Of a stretch of DNA of 7,671 bases, positions 1-6,155 are shown in pieces (the first letter of the stretch is position 1; the number at the start of each line of letters is the position of its first letter). Position numbers and translations under genes: made by a program. The stretch comes from JAEHDI01 sp035455185 (lineage in GTDB: Bacteria; Acidobacteriota; Terriglobia; Bryobacterales; Bryobacteraceae), in the NCBI GenBank assembly GCA_035455185.1, contig DATIFQ010000481.1, positions 1-7,671 on the forward strand, read 5' to 3'. The notes beneath the pieces were generated by a model that worked only from the letters and a program-made list of their open reading frames with translations, was not told the DNA's origin and ran no database searches.

Positions 1-1
1 A

Positions 2-1054
2 GACGACTTCGTCCTCCTGTCCGATCAGCCCTTCTCCATGCCGGCAGTGGGCGAAAAAAACGGGGACACTTCGGGCTTGCGCTACAGTGCCGCACACCTA
101 TCCAGGCGTGCAGACGTGTCCCCGGTTTTTTCGCACCCCCCCAACCTCCAAAAAGGCAGCGGCCCGCGAACCTCCCTCGAACGACGCTGGTGGCTCTGGG
201 GCGTCGCCAAGGAAATGGCAAGGCAGAGAGCCGGACTGTTTCACGGCACTCACTTCTCAGTCCCGTGGCTTCCGCTCCGCCCGAGCGTCGCGACGGTGCT
301 CGATCTGTCTCCGTGGTGCTATCCGAGGTGGCAGCGCGGCGCCGGGAGGGTGCAGAGGTTGACACCGTACCAGCTCCGTCTCGGACTCGCCAGTATGGTG
401 GTCACTCCCACTGAAGCCGTCCGTCGGGAAGCAATCGAGCACTTCCGTCTCTCGCCGCAGCGCGTGGTCGCCGTGCCGCTCGCGGCATCCCCCCATTTCC
501 GGCCGTGCCCGATGGGCCAATCCGCAGTTCCATACTTTCTGTTCGTCGGCATGCTGGAGCCGCGCAAGAACGTCGAGACGCTCGTCGAAGCCTGGAGGGA
601 GGTCAGGCGGACATGCGCCGTTGACCTGGTGCTGGCGGGACGGCGCCGGGAGGACGGCCCGGAGATCGCAGCCGAGCCGGGGATTAGGGTGCTCGGCGAA
701 GTAGCAGACTCGAAGCTGCCCGGTCTTTACTCGGGGGCTCTCGCCTGCCTCTACCCCTCCCGCTACGAGGGTTTCGGACTGCCGGTGCTGGAGGCCATGC
801 AGTGTGGCGCTGCCGTGATTGCCTCGCGCGACCCAGCCGTCACGGAGGTGGCGGGTGGTGCCGCCGTGCAGGTCGACGCGGATCACAGGCGCGGATGGAT
901 AGAAGCGATGGTTGCGGCAGCGACACAACCTGATTGGCGCGAAGCCCTTCGGTCGAGGTCTCTCGCGCGTGCGAAAGCATTCTCGTGGCAGGAGACGGCG
1001 CGAAAAACACGGGAGGTGTATGCGGAAGCCATCCACCGCTTCACTACCGGTTGA
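2..1054 (+). CDS. GT4 family glycosyltransferase, 5'-truncated by the window edge, with in-frame palindromic insert
   Basis: Retaining glycosyltransferase of the GT-B fold, expected to transfer a sugar from a nucleotide donor to a lipid-linked glycan in the cytoplasm. The frame is open from nt 2, and the residues read there (DDFVLLSDQPFS) look like the usual interior of the N-terminal domain, so the ATG at 38 is probably not the true start. Numbered from that ATG: FHGTHFSVP (68-76) and DLSPW (89-93) in the N-terminal Rossmann domain; phosphate-binding EPRKN (174-178); YEGFGLPVLEAM (243-254) with the EX7E pair E244/E252 in the C-terminal domain. Two oddities: about 28 residues are contributed by a palindromic element between SMPA and PPNLQKG, and the usual HDLS motif reads LDLS (Leu88, codon CTC). 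The end overlaps the next gene's earliest plausible start by 35 nt. GT4 membership is secure; donor, acceptor and linkage are unknown. The gene could be a slowly decaying copy. Confidence 0.9.
   Translation, partial: DDFVLLSDQPFSMPAVGEKNGDTSGLRYSAAHLSRRADVSPVFSHPPNLQKGSGPRTSLERRWWLWGVAKEMARQRAGLFHGTHFSVPWLPLRPSVATVLDLSPWCYPRWQRGAGRVQRLTPYQLRLGLASMVVTPTEAVRREAIEHFRLSPQRVVAVPLAASPHFRPCPMGQSAVPYFLFVGMLEPRKNVETLVEAWREVRRTCAVDLVLAGRRREDGPEIAAEPGIRVLGEVADSKLPGLYSGALACLYPSRYEGFGLPVLEAMQCGAAVIASRDPAVTEVAGGAAVQVDADHRRGWIEAMVAAATQPDWREALRSRSLARAKAFSWQETARKTREVYAEAIHRFTTG
51..134. repeat. Palindromic (REP/MITE-like) element inside a coding sequence
   Basis: The left arm GCGAAAAAAACGGGGACAC (51-69) and right arm GTGTCCCCGGTTTTTTCGC (116-134) are reverse complements with 18 of 19 positions matching; the one mismatch opposes A60 and G125. 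They flank a 46-nt centre holding a small possible inner stem (TGCG 78-81 with CGCA 91-94). Arms of the form GAAAAA-CCGGGGACAC resemble dispersed short repeats I recall from acidobacterial and proteobacterial genomes, some linked to REP-associated (RAYT) transposases. That kinship is inference. No transposase and no second copy is present in the window. The element is read through without a stop in the glycosyltransferase frame. Confidence 0.75.
1011..1016 (+). promoter_or_regulatory. Shine-Dalgarno candidate for the second glycosyltransferase
   Basis: GGGAGG lies inside the end of the preceding gene, 3 nt before an in-frame ATG at 1020. The sequence is a good anti-SD match, but the spacing is shorter than usual. 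It is the main argument for a start at 1020 rather than at the GTG at 1095, which itself has only AGGGAG two bases upstream. Confidence 0.4.
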
Positions 1055-2270
1055 CGCACCTGATCGCCTCAGGAACCGCGACCGTCAGGGAGCGGTGGCC
1101 GCCCTCCTCCTCGCCCCCGAAGCGCCCTACCCGCCGGTGGGCGGTGGCGCTCTTCGCTCGGCCTCGCTCGTCGAATACATCGGCCGCCGTTACGCTCTCG
1201 ACCTGATCGTGTTTCGCGAGCCGGAAGCGCCCGACCCCGCGGCCGCTATCCCGCCCGGACTCGTCCGCGAGATTCATGTCATCGAACTCCCCCGCCACTC
1301 GAAACGGCGGATGGCTCGTGCGTTGCGCAACACCAGCCGGCTGCTTCGGGCAATCCCGCCGCTGAACGATCGATTCGGCGGGTTCGACGAGGAAATCCGG
1401 CGGTTTGTCGACGGCCGCCGTTACCAACTCGCCGTCATCGAGCATTCCTGGTGCGCGGGCTACCGGGATACTCTCGCCCCGTACTGCGAACGGTTGTTAC
1501 TGGATCTGCACAATATCGAGTCGGCTCTGCTGGCAGGCTGTGCCGAGGCGGAAAGCGGAGCGGCCGCGTATGCCCTGCGCCGGTTCCGGGCCGCGTGCCT
1601 TGACCTCGAGAAGCTGTGGTTTCCGCGTTTCGACCTGTTGCTGGCCGCGTCAGAGCCGGATGCCCGCCGCGCCCGGGCAATCGCGGCCGGTTGCTCGCCG
1701 TGCGTCTACCCGAACGCAATTCCCTCGGTCCCGCTGCCAAAGGCTCGCGAAGACGATGCTATCGTCTTCTCGGGCAATCTCGGGTACCAGCCCAACATCT
1801 CGGCGATTCGGTTCTTCCGTAAGCAGGTCTGGCCTTCTCTCCGGGAACGCTGGCCCGGCATCGAGTGGCGCGTCATCGGCAAGAATCCGCATGCGGTGGC
1901 TGGCTTGCTGACGAATGACGCTCGAATCCGCCTGTTGGGTCCGGTGGAGGACGCAGTCGCGGCGCTCGCTGCGGCAAAGGTGGCGGTGGTGCCGATGCTG
2001 GCCGGCAGTGGCACCCGCGTCAAGATCCTCGAAGCGTGGGCAGCGGGGCGGGCGGTGGTATCGACGCAGCTTGGGGCGGAAGGTCTGCCGGTACGGCCCG
2101 GAGAACATCTCCTGTCGGCCGACACTCCGGAGGAGTTCACTGCCGGTGTGTCGAGCCTGCTCGAGTCGAAACAACTCCGCGACCGCATCGGCGCCGCCGG
2201 TCGCGACCTCTACGTAACACAATTTACATGGGAAGCAGCATGGGACCGCCTCCGCGCCCTAGGGATTTAA
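1020..2270 (+). CDS. GT4-like glycosyltransferase (start 1020 or 1095)
   Basis: GT-B glycosyltransferase, 416 aa from ATG 1020 or 391 aa from GTG 1095. The first Rossmann strand VAALLLAPEAPYPPVGGG begins exactly at the GTG, as in relatives that open with a strand followed by YPP and a glycine-rich loop. The first 25 residues from the ATG are polar, probably disordered, and partly overlap the upstream gene, so I lean to 1095 on protein grounds and to 1020 on the GGGAGG signal. Numbered from the ATG: LLLDLHNIES in the N-terminal half, IVFSGNLGYQPN (248-259) opening the C-terminal Rossmann domain, and GSGTRVKILEAWAAG (329-343). The classical first Glu of EX7E is absent; the second, E338, is kept, as in the subgroup that includes PEP-CTERM-associated sugar transferases. 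Substrate unknown. It is followed by a 41-nt gap. Confidence 0.88.
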   Translation: MRKPSTASLPVDAPDRLRNRDRQGAVAALLLAPEAPYPPVGGGALRSASLVEYIGRRYALDLIVFREPEAPDPAAAIPPGLVREIHVIELPRHSKRRMARALRNTSRLLRAIPPLNDRFGGFDEEIRRFVDGRRYQLAVIEHSWCAGYRDTLAPYCERLLLDLHNIESALLAGCAEAESGAAAYALRRFRAACLDLEKLWFPRFDLLLAASEPDARRARAIAAGCSPCVYPNAIPSVPLPKAREDDAIVFSGNLGYQPNISAIRFFRKQVWPSLRERWPGIEWRVIGKNPHAVAGLLTNDARIRLLGPVEDAVAALAAAKVAVVPMLAGSGTRVKILEAWAAGRAVVSTQLGAEGLPVRPGEHLLSADTPEEFTAGVSSLLESKQLRDRIGAAGRDLYVTQFTWEAAWDRLRALGI

Positions 2271-2294
2271 CTAGTGGGAAGGGCCTCCACCATC

Positions 2295-2300
2295 TATACT
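2295..2300 (+). promoter_or_regulatory. Possible -10 box of a near-leaderless promoter
   Basis: TATACT matches five of six bases of the sigma-70 -10 consensus and sits in the 41-nt gap, 11 nt before the ATG at 2312. A start of transcription about 7 nt downstream would leave a leader of only about five bases. No convincing -35 is seen at 16-18 nt spacing (CTAGTG/TAGTGG). A short purine run, GAAAG at 2301-2305, could alternatively act as a weak ribosome binding site on a longer transcript. Confidence 0.35.
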
Positions 2301-2311
2301 GAAAGAATCGC

Positions 2312-3469
2312 ATGCGCTTTTCCGTAGACGCTCACGCCATTGGCCGCCACCTGACAGGCAACGAGGTCTACATCAGAAATCTTCTCACCCAGTTCGCCGA
2401 CTTGGACAAGAGCGCCGAGTTCATCGCGTACCTGTCTGTCGCGGACGCGGACGGCTGGGTGCCGCGCCGTTTTTTGCGGCGCCACGTGGCCACCAATCCG
2501 TTCGTCCGGCTCGGATTCGACCTCTCTCGCAGGCTCGGGCAGGACCGGCCGGATCTGCTACACGTTCAGTACAATGCGCCGATTGGATGCCCCGTGCCCC
2601 TGGTCGTGAGCGTGCACGATGTCAGTTTCCTCGATCACCCCGAGTATTTTCCGCCTCTGCGCCCGCAACAATTGCGCTACACCGTGCGCCGCACGATTCG
2701 CCGTTCGGCCAGAGTACTCACGGGAAGCGAGTTCTCCCGCTCGGCGATCATACGCGCTTACGGCCTTCCGGATGACAAGGTCCTGGTCGTCCCGAACGCA
2801 GCCGAGCAGCGCTTCCGCCCCATTTCGCGCGAAGCGGCGGCTGCGAGGGTAGCGGAGCGATTCCGAATCCCGTCGCCGTTTGTATTGACTGTAGGCGACC
2901 TCCAGCCGCGAAAGAATCACCTCGGGTTGATTTCGGCATTCGCCGAAATGCTAAGGGCGATGCCCAGTCTTCCCCATCACCTCGTACTGGCTGGAAAGGA
3001 CTCGTGGCATTCGAGCCATGTGCATCGGGCGGCAAGGGTTTCCGGGGTCGGGGACCGGATTCACTTCACCGGCTTTGTCAGCGACGACGACCTTCTCGCG
3101 CTCTATAACGCATGTGAGCTTTTCGTTTTCCCTTCCTTCTACGAAGGCTTCGGGCTGCCAGTGCTGGAGGCGATGGCCTGCGGTCGCGCGGTCGCCTGCT
3201 CGAACACGTCAGCTCTCCCGGAGGTCGCCGACGCCGCCGCAATCCTCTTTGACCCGTACTCCAGGGACGAAGCCACGCGGGCTATGCTCGATCTGGTCCT
3301 CGACGGTGAACTGCGGGCGCGGATGGAGAAACTCGGTGCGCACCGCGCCAGCCAGTTCAGCTGGCAGAAGACCGCCGCCCGTACTCTCGAGGTCTACCAC
3401 GACGTCGCGGATCGCCAGCGAGTGTTCCAGCCCGAAGCCGAGAGGGCCGCTCACGCTCTACGGTCATGA
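2312..3469 (+). CDS. GT4 family glycosyltransferase (canonical)
   Basis: A 385-aa cytoplasmic or membrane-associated retaining glycosyltransferase with all GT4 landmarks, at usual family length. The N-terminal Rossmann domain carries TGNEVY (15-20) and HDVSFLDHPEYF (102-113), the latter with the conserved His102-Asp103. The C-terminal domain carries GDLQPRKN (195-202), with the phosphate-binding Arg/Lys, and YEGFGLPVLEAMACG (277-291), with EX7E residues E278/E286. It is closest in wording to the WbpZ/mannosyltransferase-like GT4 proteins of O-antigen clusters, but mannose specificity cannot be read from sequence. ATG 2312 puts the first beta strand MRFSVDAHAIG at the N-terminus as expected. 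Its TGA overlaps the next ATG by 4 nt (ATGA), so the downstream gene is probably translationally coupled. Confidence 0.93.
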   Translation: MRFSVDAHAIGRHLTGNEVYIRNLLTQFADLDKSAEFIAYLSVADADGWVPRRFLRRHVATNPFVRLGFDLSRRLGQDRPDLLHVQYNAPIGCPVPLVVSVHDVSFLDHPEYFPPLRPQQLRYTVRRTIRRSARVLTGSEFSRSAIIRAYGLPDDKVLVVPNAAEQRFRPISREAAAARVAERFRIPSPFVLTVGDLQPRKNHLGLISAFAEMLRAMPSLPHHLVLAGKDSWHSSHVHRAARVSGVGDRIHFTGFVSDDDLLALYNACELFVFPSFYEGFGLPVLEAMACGRAVACSNTSALPEVADAAAILFDPYSRDEATRAMLDLVLDGELRARMEKLGAHRASQFSWQKTAARTLEVYHDVADRQRVFQPEAERAAHALRS

Positions 3470-4176
3470 CAAGGATTCTGCTCGCGTTTGCAGTGCTCGT
3501 ACTATTGCTTCCGTCCGGCCGGGCCGAAAAGCCGCGCCACTTCTCCGATGAAACGCTCTCCTACAGCGTGAACTGGCCCAGCGGACTCAGCCTCGGCGAG
3601 GGCCGGTTGGTGACCCGTCAGGTCAAGGGAACGTCCCCGGCCGGCGATCGCTGGGAGTTCGAGTTCACTCTCGAAGCCGCAATCCCCGGATTCCAGGTGA
3701 TCGACCACCACCGCGCGCTCGCCTCAGCCGTCCTTTGCTCGATTGAGCTCGAGAAAGAAGCCACCCACGGAAAACGAAAAACCAGCGAGCGTACCATCTT
3801 CGAGCCTCAGCGTGGCGTCGCCAGCCGGCAGACGCTCAGCGGCGGAGGCAAGTCGGAGATGGAGATCTCCGAATGCCCGCGCGACGCGCTCACGTTCCTG
3901 CATCATGTGCGGCGCGAGCTGGCGAGCGGCCGGGTCCCTCCTCCCCAGACGATCTATTTCGGAGCGCCTTACACCGTCCACTTCGAGTATGGCGGGCGGC
4001 AGAACCTGCGCGTCGGAGCAGCGCAGGTCGAAGCGGACCGCCTGGTCGCCTCTATCCGCGGCAAGGCCTCCGACGTCACCGTCGAGCTGTTCTTTGCGCT
4101 GGACGAGACGCGCCAGCCGGTCCTGGTGCGCGTCCCGCTGGCGCTTGGAACATTCAGCCTGGAACTCGTCCGCTGA
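3466..4176 (+). CDS. Exported DUF3108 domain protein
   Basis: A 236-aa protein of unknown function. Residues 1-20 form a signal peptide: basic MTR, a hydrophobic core LLAFAVLVLLL, then a GRA site with cleavage expected after Ala20. The rest is beta-rich and matches the DUF3108 pattern as I know it: an initial ETLSYSVNWPSG (29-40), a middle segment DALTFLHHVRREL (140-152), and a late pair DRLVASIRGKASDVTVELFF (191-210) and LDETRQPVLVRVP (212-224). There is no lipobox, so a soluble periplasmic protein is more likely than a lipoprotein. Cys91 and Cys137 might pair after export. It starts inside the stop of the upstream glycosyltransferase and ends 2 nt before the next start, so it is locked into the glycan operon. 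A part in handling the exported glycan is inference only. Confidence 0.85.
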   Translation: MTRILLAFAVLVLLLPSGRAEKPRHFSDETLSYSVNWPSGLSLGEGRLVTRQVKGTSPAGDRWEFEFTLEAAIPGFQVIDHHRALASAVLCSIELEKEATHGKRKTSERTIFEPQRGVASRQTLSGGGKSEMEISECPRDALTFLHHVRRELASGRVPPPQTIYFGAPYTVHFEYGGRQNLRVGAAQVEADRLVASIRGKASDVTVELFFALDETRQPVLVRVPLALGTFSLELVR

Positions 4177-4178
4177 CC

Positions 4179-6155
4179 ATGCGGTTGGCTTTCTTTTCGC
4201 CTATGCCGCCTTCCGTGAGCGGTATCGCCGACTACTCGGAGGCGTTGCTCTCGTCGATGCGCCCGCTCGCGGATATCACCGTCTTCGTGGACGCCGCGGC
4301 TCCCTTCGACCCATCCAAGTTTGACCTCGCTCTTTACCACGCAGGCAATAATCCCCACCACGCCTTCGTCTATGAGACGGCCTTGCGGCACCCCGGCGTC
4401 GTGGTGATGCACGAATCCAGCCTGCACCATTTGATCGCCGACATCACCATCCGCCACGGCGACTGGGATGCGTACCTCCGGGAGGCCGAATACAACGGAG
4501 GGCCGGAGGCGCTGGCCCGGGCGCGGCGCGCGCGCGCCCTCGAGATCGGCCCGGATTATGAGGGTCTCCCGATGACGCGCCGACTCCTTGAGGCTTCGCG
4601 CGCAGTGATCGTCCACAGCCGGCACATGGCCTGCGAGGTTCGCAAGGCCGGCTTCCGCGGACCCATTGCCCGCATCCCGCACGGCGCTTGGATTCCGGAC
4701 GTCGACCGGCTGGCCTACCGGCAACGCCTGGGGCTCGACGAGACCACGCCCCTGATCGGCGTCTTCGGCCATCTGAAGCCTTACAAGCGAATCGCCGAGT
4801 CTCTGCGGGCATTTCGCCGGCTGCTGCGGCTGGAGCCTCAAGCGAAGATGATCCTCGGCGGGGAGCCGCACCCGGACCTTCCCGTCGCGTCGATGATTCG
4901 CGGCCACGACCTGAGCGCCGCTGTCCGGATGTTGGGCTTCGTCCCGGGCGAGCATCTCGCAGGATACATCTCGGCCTGCGACATCGTGTTGAACCTGCGC
5001 TACCCGACGGTGGGCGAAACGTCGGGAACGCTTCTGCGCGCGCTCGGGCTGGGGCGCTGCGTCCTGGTGTCGGAAGTCGGCTCGTTCGCCGAATTGCCGG
5101 ACGATATTTGCCTGAAGGTGCCGGTCGGGTCGGGCGAAGAAGACCTTTTGTTTGAGTATCTTAACCTGCTCGTGTCAAGGCCGGAAATCGCCCAGGCGGT
5201 CGGTGGGAGGGCGAAGCAATGGGTCGAGCGGGAGTGCAACTGGGACCTCGTGGCGCGGCGGTACGCCGCGTTTCTCGAGTGCGTCCACAACGGCTCCGAG
5301 TGGACGGACGAGGACGCTCCGGCCCCGACGCCGGAGCCTGAACCCGAGGTGGCAGGACCGCCCGTGGATGGGGGCTACATTCTGAGCTGGGCGGCCAACG
5401 AAGAGAGCCGGGCGTATGTCGAGACGCATATGACGCGGCTCGAAAAGACCTTGGCCATCACGCCCCTTGGCGGCCCCGACGACCGGATACTCGAGATGGG
5501 CGCCTACATCCAGATCACCCCGGCACTCCGCACGAAGCTCGGGTACGGAGAGGTGCGTGCCTGCTACTACGGCCAAGCCGGGGAGGTAGACGAAAAGCGG
5601 GTGGCGACCCCCGAAGGCGAGGTTTTCGAGTGCAAAATCGAGCTTTTTGACGCCGAAAAGGACACTTTTCCGTACCAAAATGATCACTTTTCGACCGTCT
5701 TGTGCTGCGAATTGATCGAACATCTGGCGAACGATCCGATGCACATGATGGCCGAGATCAACCGGATCCTCAAGCCGGGCGGCCACCTCGTCCTGACCAC
5801 CCCCAACATCGCCTCGATACGCGGACTGGCCGCAATTCTCCTCGGCTATCACCCCGGCTTCTTCCCGGCCTACATCCGGCCGTCTGACGGCGAAGAAACC
5901 GAGGCCCGCCATAACCGCGAGTACTCGCCCCGCGAGGTCCACCTGCTGCTCGTGGACGCCGGATTCGAGGTGGTCCTGCTCGAGACGGGTCCGTTCCGCG
6001 ACGAACCCAAGCCGGAACTGCTCTGGGTGAACCATCTACTGGAGCGATACAAGCTCTCCACCGAACTGCGCGGCGACGGCATCTACGCCGTGGGCCGGAA
6101 GACCGGGGCGATCAAGAACCGCTACCCGGCATGGCTGTATAGTGGTCACGCGTGA
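4179..6155 (+). CDS. Bifunctional GT4 glycosyltransferase - SAM-dependent methyltransferase fusion
   Basis: A 658-aa protein. The frame is open upstream to 3873, but ATG 4179 opens the fold correctly (MRLAFFSPMPPSVSGIADYS) and lies 2 nt after the preceding stop. Residues 1 to about 370 are a GT4 enzyme: SGIADYS (14-20), IPHGAW (166-171), GHLKPYKR (197-204) and YPTVGETSGTLLRALGLG (275-292). In this last motif the first EX7E Glu (E280) is present but the second position is Ala288; I recall the GETSG form as typical of a GT4 subgroup. Residues 375-396 are an acidic Pro/Glu linker. Residues 398-658 resemble a class I methyltransferase: ILEMGAY (437-443) as a degenerate motif I, FSTVLCCELIEHL (504-516), and LKPGGHLVLTTPN (531-543). 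Expected role: add a sugar and methylate it or a neighbour, in the cytoplasm. Its stop overlaps the permease start (TGATG). The order of domains is clear; the sugar, the methylated position and methyltransferase activity are not. Confidence 0.9.
   Translation: MRLAFFSPMPPSVSGIADYSEALLSSMRPLADITVFVDAAAPFDPSKFDLALYHAGNNPHHAFVYETALRHPGVVVMHESSLHHLIADITIRHGDWDAYLREAEYNGGPEALARARRARALEIGPDYEGLPMTRRLLEASRAVIVHSRHMACEVRKAGFRGPIARIPHGAWIPDVDRLAYRQRLGLDETTPLIGVFGHLKPYKRIAESLRAFRRLLRLEPQAKMILGGEPHPDLPVASMIRGHDLSAAVRMLGFVPGEHLAGYISACDIVLNLRYPTVGETSGTLLRALGLGRCVLVSEVGSFAELPDDICLKVPVGSGEEDLLFEYLNLLVSRPEIAQAVGGRAKQWVERECNWDLVARRYAAFLECVHNGSEWTDEDAPAPTPEPEPEVAGPPVDGGYILSWAANEESRAYVETHMTRLEKTLAITPLGGPDDRILEMGAYIQITPALRTKLGYGEVRACYYGQAGEVDEKRVATPEGEVFECKIELFDAEKDTFPYQNDHFSTVLCCELIEHLANDPMHMMAEINRILKPGGHLVLTTPNIASIRGLAAILLGYHPGFFPAYIRPSDGEETEARHNREYSPREVHLLLVDAGFEVVLLETGPFRDEPKPELLWVNHLLERYKLSTELRGDGIYAVGRKTGAIKNRYPAWLYSGHA
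6138..6143 (+). promoter_or_regulatory. Possible internal -10 box before the permease gene
   Basis: TATAGT lies within the last codons of the fusion gene, exactly 11 nt before the permease ATG at 6155. This is the same box-to-ATG distance as for the gene at 2312. There is no recognisable -35 at standard spacing (AGAACC at 6115-6120). It could be chance in a TGTATAGTGG context that encodes Leu-Tyr-Ser-Gly. Confidence 0.2.

Noticed and set aside
38..40. ATG at 38 as the true start of the first glycosyltransferase
   Set aside because: The frame is open to the window edge, and the residues before 38 match the family's N-terminal domain. Starting here would remove the first strand and glycine-rich loop of the GT-B fold.
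3873..4178. 102-residue N-terminal extension of the fusion protein
   Set aside because: It lies entirely over the DUF3108 gene in another frame, is Arg/Pro/Ala-rich without family likeness, and ATG 4179 opens the GT4 fold correctly.
4525..4538. Alternating GC palindrome GGCGCGCGCGCGCC
   Set aside because: It encodes an Arg/Ala helix in the fusion protein; such runs are expected from codon bias at this GC content.
3969..4955. 328-aa open frame on the - strand across the DUF3108/fusion junction
   Set aside because: It spans two well-supported genes and shows no recognisable domain; a by-product of high third-position GC.
5655..5692. GAAAAG-GACA-CTTTTC hairpin and repeated CACTTTTC within the methyltransferase domain
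   Set aside because: Short, in an AT-richer coding patch (DTFPY, DHFST); no start codon or gene end nearby, so regulatory meaning is not supported.
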